From: Ruminococcus sp. YE282
Lineage (GTDB): Bacteria; Bacillota; Clostridia; Oscillospirales; Acutalibacteraceae
Length of the DNA: 55,028 nucleotides
Direction: 5' to 3'
Assembly (NCBI GenBank): GCA_900101355.1
Contig: FMUV01000014.1
Location: 1-55,028, forward strand
Shown: piece after piece, positions 25,435-31,081 of the stretch
How positions within the stretch are numbered: position 1 is the first letter of the stretch
How the letters are laid out: each line of letters starts with the position of its first letter
The notes under the pieces: generated by a model
The model's input: the letters and a program-made list of their open reading frames with translations, nothing else
What the model was told of the DNA's origin: nothing
Database searches by the model: none
Made by a program: the position numbers and the translations under genes

Positions 25435-25536
25435 TCACATTCGGGACATACAACATCGCATGATACCGCCGTCTTTGGGTTGCATCATACACATACACCG
25501 ATATTCGTTTGCTTTTCCGTTGTGAATGGTCGTCAT
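25435..25536 (-). CDS. Cys/Met-rich micro-ORF upstream of M28 peptidase (33 aa)
   Basis: A 33-codon ORF starting at ATG 25536, with GGAGG eight bases upstream, and ending with TGA at 25435-25437. The peptide contains RCMCMM and RCCM: four Cys and seven Met including the initiator. It follows a good promoter (25568-25596) and precedes a terminator and then the M28 gene. Two readings are possible: a leader peptide sensing cysteine or methionine supply, or an independent small (perhaps metal-binding) peptide with its own terminator. Unlike the mcc leader, no strong antiterminator pairing was found by eye. Confidence 0.6.
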   Translation of the reverse strand: MTTIHNGKANEYRCMCMMQPKDGGIMRCCMSRM

Positions 25537-25567
25537 TGAAAGTGCCTCCTTTGTTGTCGATGTGCTT

Positions 25568-25596
25568 ATTATACATCATCAAACTTCATTTGTCTA
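25568..25596 (-). promoter_or_regulatory. Promoter of micro-ORF/M28 transcript
   Basis: TAGACA (25591-25596), a 17-bp spacer, perfect TATAAT (25568-25573). Confidence 0.8.
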
Positions 25597-25723
25597 ATAA
25601 CATATAGGTATAGTAGGTTATAGAAAAAATCAATAACCGTACGATATTTTTGGCAGAAGCTCGGCAGATATCAAAACAGCTAACTCAGCACATGGGGAAG
25701 AATAATGCTCCTTTGATTCCAGT

Positions 25724-25753
25724 AAAAAAGGCTGCACCAATTGGTACAGCCTT
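25724..25753 (-). terminator. Terminator of reverse rubrerythrin gene
   Basis: An 11-bp stem (25728-25738 with 25743-25753), AATT loop, U-rich tail on the minus strand. Confidence 0.88.
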
Positions 25754-25795
25754 CGAAATTTTAAGTTTTAAGAATGTATATCCGCAATTTGCAGA

Positions 25796-26335
25796 TTACT
25801 TAAAATAGCGGTTCAAAAGTCCCTTGAAACCTGCGCCGTGGCGGGCTTCGTCCTTAGCCATTTCGTGAACGGTGTCGTGAATTGCGTCAAGGTCCTGAGC
25901 CTTTGCACGCTTTGCAAGGTCAAACTTGCCCTCACAGGCACCTGTTTCGGCGGCAACACGCATCTCAAGATTTTTCTTGGTGCTGTCGGTTACAACTTCG
26001 CCCAAAAGCTCGGCAAATTTAGCTGCGTGTTCTGCTTCTTCAAAAGCATACTTTGTAAATGCTGCGGAAACTTCGGGATAACCCTCTCTGTCGGCAACTC
26101 TTGCCATTGCAAGATACATACCAACCTCGCTGCATTCGCCCTCAAAGTTTGCTCTGAGGTCTTTGAGAATGTCTTCGCTTACGCCCTTTGCAACGCCAAC
26201 TTCGTGAACTGTTGCAAACTCTGCTTCTTCTTCCATTTTCTTAAACTTTTCAGCCGGTGCCTTGCAAACAGGGCACTTCTCCGGCGGTTCCGGACCTTCA
26301 TAAACATATCCGCATACTGAACAGACCCATTTCAT
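25796..26335 (-). CDS. Reverse rubrerythrin
   Basis: A cytoplasmic diiron peroxidase used by anaerobes against peroxide and oxygen, 179 residues. The domain order is reversed relative to classic rubrerythrin: the rubredoxin domain (Cys5, Cys8, Cys21, Cys24) is N-terminal and the ferritin-like four-helix domain follows, with [20 protein letters not shown] and DEARH metal motifs. AGGAGG precedes the ATG at 26335. Monocistronic. An inverted repeat GACAAA-N7-TTTGTC lies about 43 bp upstream in the promoter region and may bind a redox or metal regulator. Confidence 0.92.
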   Translation of the reverse strand: MKWVCSVCGYVYEGPEPPEKCPVCKAPAEKFKKMEEEAEFATVHEVGVAKGVSEDILKDLRANFEGECSEVGMYLAMARVADREGYPEVSAAFTKYAFEEAEHAAKFAELLGEVVTDSTKKNLEMRVAAETGACEGKFDLAKRAKAQDLDAIHDTVHEMAKDEARHGAGFKGLLNRYFK

Positions 26336-26377
26336 AATAATAACCTCCTAAAATGGTATTTAATACTGTAAAAATAT

Positions 26378-26396
26378 GACAAATTATCAGTTTGTC
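26378..26396. promoter_or_regulatory. Inverted repeat in the rubrerythrin promoter
   Basis: Perfect GACAAA (26378-26383) / TTTGTC (26391-26396). It overlaps a plausible minus-strand core promoter (TCGACA with TATTTT 16 bp away), so it is a candidate operator. Confidence 0.45.
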
Positions 26397-26606
26397 GAAA
26401 TCATTTTATCACACAAAATATACATCTTAATTCCGACACAGAATTATAAAAAAACCTTTTGTATATAATTTTTCACAACTGTATATCTTAACGCACGGCG
26501 TTTTTTACCCGAACCAATGCCCTGCCGTCTCAAATGCCGATACCCTTTAACTTAGATGGTATTTTATGTACCATTAAAAAGAAACTGAATATAATAATAT
26601 CAAAAA
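26397..26606. other. Rubrerythrin-amidase spacer
   Basis: No gene is seen. It contains an inverted repeat ATGGTA (26556-26561) / TACCAT (26569-26574) and a TATAAT at 26590-26595 that could be the -10 box of the amidase gene. The -35 match is poor. Confidence 0.35.
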
Positions 26607-26670
26607 GGCAATGTCACACAAATGCGTGCAAAAACAACCAAAAGTAAAAAGCGCATTGTGCGGCGTTGCC
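26607..26670 (+). promoter_or_regulatory. Long imperfect hairpin in the amidase 5' leader
   Basis: As RNA, about 19 paired positions with G-U pairs, one mismatch and one bulge join 26607-26626 with 26651-26670, closing an A-rich loop. It would begin within a few bases of the predicted transcript start and end about 10 bases before the ribosome site. It could stabilise the message or control its translation. Confidence 0.5.
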
Positions 26671-26694
26671 TAAAGCTTTGAAAGAGGAGATTTT

Positions 26695-27231
26695 ATGCCA
26701 ACAATTTATCTCAGCCCGTCACTGCAGGAATTTAACCCGTACAGCGGCGGAGGCAATGAAGAATACTATATGAACCTTGTCGCCGACGCAATGGAGCCGT
26801 ATCTCAGGGCAAGCGGAATAGACTTTTCCCGAAATGACCCCGATATGACGCTTTCGCAGGCGATTGCGGATTCCAACAAGGGTGACTACGACCTGCACCT
26901 TGCGATTCACAGCAACGCATCTCCGCCGGCAACCGCAGGACAAAACACGGGAGCCGCAATTTATTACTACCCGACCAGCACAAACGGTCAGCGTTTTGCA
27001 AATATCATCAAAGAAAACTACCAGAATGTGTATCCGAACAAGGTTCAGACAATCCCCACAACCTCGCTTGCCGAAGTTCGCCGCACCAAATCTCCGTCTG
27101 CGCTTGTGGAGGTTGCCTATCACGACAACCCGACCGACGCAATGTGGATAAGAGACAACATAAACAATATTGCAAGAAGCCTTTCACAATCGGTAGCGGA
27201 GTATTTGGGCGTGCCGTTTGTTGAACCGTGA
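26695..27231 (+). CDS. N-acetylmuramoyl-L-alanine amidase-like protein (Amidase_3 type)
   Basis: A 178-residue single-domain protein resembling zinc amidases that cleave peptidoglycan stem peptides. The metal glutamate region (GNEEYYMNLVADAM), LAIHSNA and the C-terminal catalytic ALVEVAYHDN are recognisable. The usual first metal motif, DPGHGG, is replaced by SPSLQEFNPYSGGG, so the first zinc histidine appears to be missing. Related clostridial proteins have a similar SPSTQ start. No signal peptide or wall-binding domain is present, so it may be cytoplasmic, released by lysis, or sporulation-associated. AGAGGAG precedes the ATG. Confidence 0.75.
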   Translation: MPTIYLSPSLQEFNPYSGGGNEEYYMNLVADAMEPYLRASGIDFSRNDPDMTLSQAIADSNKGDYDLHLAIHSNASPPATAGQNTGAAIYYYPTSTNGQRFANIIKENYQNVYPNKVQTIPTTSLAEVRRTKSPSALVEVAYHDNPTDAMWIRDNINNIARSLSQSVAEYLGVPFVEP

Positions 27232-27280
27232 TTAACTTTGACCTAATCTTAACGTGAATATTTTTCTCATCAAAACAATT

Positions 27281-27320
27281 CAGCCGCTCTGTTTTTTGCA
27301 GGGCGGCTGTTGCTTTGACA
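27281..27320 (+). terminator. Hairpin terminator after the amidase gene
   Basis: An 11-bp stem CAGCCGCTCTG (27281-27291) / CAGGGCGGCTG (27299-27309), with a weak U-tract. The tail overlaps the -35 box of the next promoter. Confidence 0.65.
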
Positions 27321-27338
27321 AAGTTTTTGAGTTATAAT
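27310..27338 (+). promoter_or_regulatory. LUD gene promoter
   Basis: TTGCTT (27310-27315), a 17-bp spacer, TATAAT (27333-27338), about 165 bp before the coding start; repeat copy D fills the leader. Confidence 0.55.
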
Positions 27339-27361
27339 CATAGTAAAGATACCTAACGCTT

Positions 27362-27475
27362 CTAAGGCGGGTGGTGCATATCGGAGTTTCGGCGGGATTT
27401 ACAATCTGCCGACGAATCCCTGAGGAGCTAAAGCTCCTTCCTTGCAGACGAAGCATATATTGCTCCGATTTAAAT
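27362..27475 (+). repeat. Dispersed leader-type repeat, long copy D
   Basis: The long form of the family: a GGCGGGATTTACAATCTG block, a small hairpin AGGAGC-TAAA-GCTCCT, then the 3' end GCATATATTGCTCCGATTT. It lies in the leader of the LUD gene, in the sense direction. Confidence 0.65.
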
Positions 27476-27502
27476 TTTTATTCTATAAAAAGCGGTGATA
27501 TT

Positions 27503-28165
27503 ATGACAGACGAATTAAAAGCAAGGGTTGAAAAAACCATAAAAAACCTTAAAAGAAACAATATGGACGCTTATTTCTGCGAAAATGCGGAAGAAGCAAG
27601 AGAGCTTGTAAAAACGCTGATTAAAAAGGGCGACACAATCACAAACGGCGGTTCAGCCACCCTAAAGCAGACAGGCGTTTACGACATAATAAGCTCATCC
27701 GATTATAACTATCTTGACCGCAGCCGTGAGGGCATTACCCGTGAAGAGGTAGAGGAAATCTATCTCAAAGCATTTCGTGCGGACGCTTTCTTTACAAGTG
27801 CAAACGCAATTACCGAAAACGGCGAGCTTTACAACGTTGACGGCAACTCAAACCGTGTTGCGGCGATTCTTTACGGCCCAAAAAGCGTTGTTGTGGTTGC
27901 AGGCGTAAACAAAATTGTAAAAGACATTGACGAAGCAATTTATAGGGTAAAAACCATTGCCGCTCCGCAAAACACGGTAAGGCTGAACCTTGACACATAT
28001 TGCAACAAAACAGGAAAATGCGTTTCTCTGCAAAAGGACAACCCCGAGCTGTGCGACGGATGTCATTCGGCAGGCAGAGTATGCTGTAATTATGTAGTGT
28101 CGGCTCAGCAAAGGCACGTTGGACGAATCAAGGTAATCATTATCGGAGAAGAATACGGATATTGA
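27503..28165 (+). CDS. LUD-domain protein (LutC/YkgG-like)
   Basis: A 220-residue LUD-domain protein (former DUF162), a family that includes lactate-utilisation subunits. Visible are the nucleotide-like GGSATLKQTGVYDII and SANAITENGELYNVDGNSNRVAA segments, and a C-terminal Cys cluster (CNKTGKC, CDGCHSAGRVCC). It is not next to lutA or lutB, so its pathway is unclear. ATG 27503 has only a weak GGTGA ribosome site; in-frame upstream sequence runs into repeat copy D and is unlikely to be translated. Confidence 0.82.
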   Translation: MTDELKARVEKTIKNLKRNNMDAYFCENAEEARELVKTLIKKGDTITNGGSATLKQTGVYDIISSSDYNYLDRSREGITREEVEEIYLKAFRADAFFTSANAITENGELYNVDGNSNRVAAILYGPKSVVVVAGVNKIVKDIDEAIYRVKTIAAPQNTVRLNLDTYCNKTGKCVSLQKDNPELCDGCHSAGRVCCNYVVSAQQRHVGRIKVIIIGEEYGY

Positions 28166-28187
28166 TAACAAATATACAAACAAAAAA

Positions 28188-28220
28188 ACAAACCGTGTCG
28201 TTTAAACACGGTTTGTTTCC
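28188..28220 (+). terminator. Terminator between LUD gene and micro-gene
   Basis: An 11-bp perfect stem ACAAACCGTGT (28188-28198) / ACACGGTTTGT (28206-28216). It can serve both convergent genes. Confidence 0.85.
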
Positions 28221-28236
28221 GGCAGGAGTAATGTAA

Positions 28237-28344
28237 TTACTTGCAGTCCTGCTCTTTTTTGTTCTGAGAATTGTTCTGATTCTTGTTCTGGTTGTTGTTC
28301 TGGTTCTTATTCTGGTTGTTGTTCTGGTTGTTATTCTGGTTCAT
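28237..28344 (-). CDS. Asn/Gln-repeat micro-protein (35 aa)
   Basis: A 35-codon ORF with a strong AAGGAGGTG ribosome site, ATG 28344 and TAA at 28237. The first 28 residues are almost only Asn and Gln, as imperfect QNNN/QNKN repeats, and it ends KKEQDCK with a single Cys. Low-complexity N/Q peptides are rarely annotated. The ribosome site, clean stop and terminator argue that it is a gene. A spore-coat or small acid-soluble-type role is only a guess. It is divergent from the RNA methyltransferase gene. Confidence 0.6.
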   Translation of the reverse strand: MNQNNNQNNNQNKNQNNNQNKNQNNSQNKKEQDCK

Positions 28345-28395
28345 ATTAACACCTCCTTGTGCCTTTATTATTAACGAAATTTATGGTAATATTCA

Positions 28396-29718
28396 ATGAA
28401 TGATTTTTTATTTAGAATGAAATCTTTTTTAGGCGATGAATTTGAAGAATTTCTCAGGTTCTATTCCGCCGAAAATTTCAGAGGACTGCGTGTAAACACC
28501 CTAAAGTGCACAGCCGAAAAGCTTAAAAGCCTGATTGGCTTCACGCTGTCGCCCACACCGTTCTGCAAAGACGGTTACTATATTCCAAGCGGAACAGAGG
28601 GGCTCGGCAACAATCCCCTGCACCACGCCGGAGCCTTTTATATTCAGGAGCCGTCGGCAACGTCGGCGGTTGAGATGCTAGGTGTTGAAGAGGGCGACTT
28701 TGTGCTTGATTTATGTGCGGCTCCGGGCGGAAAAAGCACCCAAATCGGCGCAAAGCTGAACGGAACGGGACTTTTGTGGAGCAATGAAATCGTTAAAAGC
28801 AGGGCTAACATTCTTCTTTCAAACATAGAGCGAATGGGAATAGCCAATGCGGTGGTCTCAAACTGCCATCCCGACGTTCTTTGTCAAAGGCTTTCGGGAC
28901 AATTTGACAGGGTGCTGGTTGACGCACCGTGCAGCGGCGAGGGAATGTTCCGCAAAAATGACGAAGCGCAAAACGAATGGAGCGTTGAACACGTAAAAAG
29001 CTGTGCCGAACGCCAGCTTTTGATTCTCAACAGCGCAAAAAACGCCCTGAAAAGCGGCGGAGTTATGGTGTATTCCACCTGCACGTTTTCTCAGGAAGAA
29101 AACGAGGGCGTTATCACAAAATTTCTTGAAGAAAATCCCGATTTTGAGCTTGAAGATTCGGGAGTAACGTTTGGCAGAAAGTCGCTTGAATACGCCAGAA
29201 GAATTTTTCCTATGGACGGAGGCGAAGGACACTTTGCCGCACGGCTGAGAAAATCTGGAAAACATTACAAAACATCCGTAAATCAAAATTTCAGTCAAAA
29301 ACCTGACGCCAAAGCCACGGAATTTTACGACAGTATATTTAAAAATCGTCCGTTCGGCGAGAATATTATTACCGCAAAAGATAAAATTATAATTTTGCCG
29401 AAAGCTCTTATTTTTGAAACAAAAGGGCTGCCGATTCTCAGAGCAGGCATAATTTTGGGAGAAATTGCAAAGAACAGAATTGAGCCGCACCACAGCGCAT
29501 TTATGGCGGCAAAGCCCGACGACTGCGTAAGCTTTGTTGACCTTGACGTAAACGACAAAGAAATAAAGGCGTTTCTTCACGGCGAAGAAATTCCCATTTC
29601 ATCTGAAACGAAAGGCTATACGGCTGTGTGCGTGAACGGAATGACAACGGGATTCGGCAAAGCCTCAAACGGCAAGCTGAAAAACAAATATCCGAAAGGA
29701 CTGCGAACTTTGAAATGA
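28396..29718 (+). CDS. rRNA cytosine-C5 methyltransferase, NOL1/NOP2/Sun family (RsmF-like)
   Basis: A SAM-dependent RNA m5C methyltransferase, 440 residues. Motif I is LDLCAAPGGKST. The two catalytic cysteines lie in DAPCSGEG and YSTCTFSQEENE. The C-terminal third resembles the RsmF/YebU extension (PUA-like), pointing to 16S rRNA as substrate. No good ribosome site is seen before the ATG at 28396, so the exact start is uncertain. The stop overlaps the rsmA start by four bases (ATGA), so the two rRNA methyltransferases are translationally coupled. Confidence 0.9.
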   Translation: MNDFLFRMKSFLGDEFEEFLRFYSAENFRGLRVNTLKCTAEKLKSLIGFTLSPTPFCKDGYYIPSGTEGLGNNPLHHAGAFYIQEPSATSAVEMLGVEEGDFVLDLCAAPGGKSTQIGAKLNGTGLLWSNEIVKSRANILLSNIERMGIANAVVSNCHPDVLCQRLSGQFDRVLVDAPCSGEGMFRKNDEAQNEWSVEHVKSCAERQLLILNSAKNALKSGGVMVYSTCTFSQEENEGVITKFLEENPDFELEDSGVTFGRKSLEYARRIFPMDGGEGHFAARLRKSGKHYKTSVNQNFSQKPDAKATEFYDSIFKNRPFGENIITAKDKIIILPKALIFETKGLPILRAGIILGEIAKNRIEPHHSAFMAAKPDDCVSFVDLDVNDKEIKAFLHGEEIPISSETKGYTAVCVNGMTTGFGKASNGKLKNKYPKGLRTLK

Positions 29719-30569
29719 ACAATCTGTCAGATATAGGTGTAATAAAAGAGATTTTGGGCAGGCACGGCTTTACCTTTTCAAAATCTTTGGGACAAAACTT
29801 TTTAATAAATCCGTCTGTCTGCCCGAGAATGGCGGAACTTTCGGGCGCAGGCAAAGGCGTCGGAGTTATTGAAGTCGGTCCGGGAATCGGAGTGCTTACA
29901 AACGAGCTTTGCAAGCTTTCGGACAAAGTGGTTGCCGTTGAGCTTGACAAAAGGCTGCTGCCTGTTCTTGACGAAACGCTCAAAGAATACGATAATATAA
30001 AAATAATAAATGCCGACGTGCTTGAGCTTGACTTAGGAAAGCTTATAGCACAAGAATTTGACAGTATGGATGTTGTGGTATGCGCCAATCTCCCCTACTA
30101 CATAACCTCTCCCGTAATTATGAAATTGCTTGAAAGCAAACTGCCCATAAAGGCAATTACGGTTATGGTGCAAAAGGAGGCGGCACAGAGAATGTGCGCC
30201 AAGGTGGGCTCAAGAGAAAGCGGAGCCGTAACCGTTGCCGTTAATTATTATGCAAAACCGAGTATGCTGTTCGGCGTAAGCGCAGGTTCGTTTATGCCTG
30301 CGCCAAAGGTTGACTCGGCTGTAATGCGGCTTGACGTGCTCAGTCAGCCGCCGATTGAAGCCGACGAAAAAAAGTTTTTCTCGGTTGTAAAGGCGGCATT
30401 TTCTCAAAGGCGAAAAACCGTTGCAAACTCGTTAAGCTCGGGGCTTGGAATTGAAAAATCCGAGGTTATCGCCATGATTGAAAATTTGGGTATTCCGACA
30501 AATGCAAGAGCCGAAAAGCTGAGTATGCAGAACTTTGCCGACATTGCAAACTGCCTTGAGAAAGGATGA
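29715..30569 (+). CDS. rsmA: 16S rRNA adenine-N6 dimethyltransferase KsgA
   Basis: Dimethylates the two adjacent adenines near the 3' end of 16S rRNA during small-subunit maturation. The 284 residues show SKSLGQNFL at the N-terminus, motif I EVGPGIGVLT, and the catalytic NLPYYITSP. The start ATG overlaps the preceding stop (ATGA). An upstream in-frame extension into the previous gene has no support. A small membrane-protein gene follows immediately. Confidence 0.95.
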   Translation: MNNLSDIGVIKEILGRHGFTFSKSLGQNFLINPSVCPRMAELSGAGKGVGVIEVGPGIGVLTNELCKLSDKVVAVELDKRLLPVLDETLKEYDNIKIINADVLELDLGKLIAQEFDSMDVVVCANLPYYITSPVIMKLLESKLPIKAITVMVQKEAAQRMCAKVGSRESGAVTVAVNYYAKPSMLFGVSAGSFMPAPKVDSAVMRLDVLSQPPIEADEKKFFSVVKAAFSQRRKTVANSLSSGLGIEKSEVIAMIENLGIPTNARAEKLSMQNFADIANCLEKG

Positions 30570-30574
30570 TATTA

Positions 30575-30856
30575 ATGGAAAAATCCAAAAAGATGAACGT
30601 GTTGTTCAAAATTGCGTTTATCCTGCTGTGCATATGTATTCCTCTGCTGATAGCCGGAATAGTTGTCGCATATCTTTTCGGCAGGGTTAATTTTTCCGCA
30701 GTATTTACGGGAAGCGGCTGTTTGCTGTGTTTTGTCGGAATCATTCTTGCAATGCTCAGCAAGCCGAAAAAGCCAAAGCAAAAGCAGCCAAAATTTGATG
30801 AAACGGCAGAAGAAAAAGCCGAAAAAATCAGTATTGACACCGAAGAAAATCTATGA
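30575..30856 (+). CDS. Small two-helix membrane protein
   Basis: A 93-residue protein of unknown function. Two membrane helices (about 12-35 and 44-61) are followed by a basic then acidic cytoplasmic tail with KPKKPKQKQPK and EEKAEKISIDTEEN. ATG 30575 is chosen because AAAGGA lies about nine bases upstream, overlapping the rsmA stop; an ATG at 30566 is too close. It is probably cotranscribed with rsmA. The promoter of the next transcript lies within its last codons. Confidence 0.7.
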   Translation: MEKSKKMNVLFKIAFILLCICIPLLIAGIVVAYLFGRVNFSAVFTGSGCLLCFVGIILAMLSKPKKPKQKQPKFDETAEEKAEKISIDTEENL

Positions 30857-30862
30857 TAGAAT
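30834..30862 (+). promoter_or_regulatory. Promoter of the Mn riboswitch/ATPase transcript
   Basis: TTGACA (30834-30839), a 17-bp spacer, TAGAAT (30857-30862). The -35 box and spacer lie inside the 3' end of the preceding coding region. Confidence 0.75.
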
Positions 30863-30867
30863 TACGT

Positions 30868-31003
30868 TAATAAAGGGGAGTAGTTCGCAGAGATATCTGT
30901 GATATATTTCGTCAGTACACATACCTACGGTATCGGATATATTTTAAAGAACGAGACTTTTATTGCAAAGCGTTGTTGTACCTTGCAATAAAAGTCTTTT
31001 TTG
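30868..31003 (+). promoter_or_regulatory. yybP-ykoY manganese riboswitch with terminator
   Basis: The conserved AAAGGGGAGTAG (30872-30883), ATACCTACGG and closing ACGAGACTTT blocks match the yybP-ykoY class, which binds Mn2+. It runs into a 14-bp terminator stem (30955-30968 with 30983-30996) followed by U7. Mn2+ binding would favour read-through into the ATPase gene, as for other members of the class. Confidence 0.85.
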
Positions 31004-31081
31004 TTTGTATAATATATTGTGAACTACACCAAAGACAACGGAACAAGCCAACTTCCGTAAAAAATAATTGGAGGAATTTTT

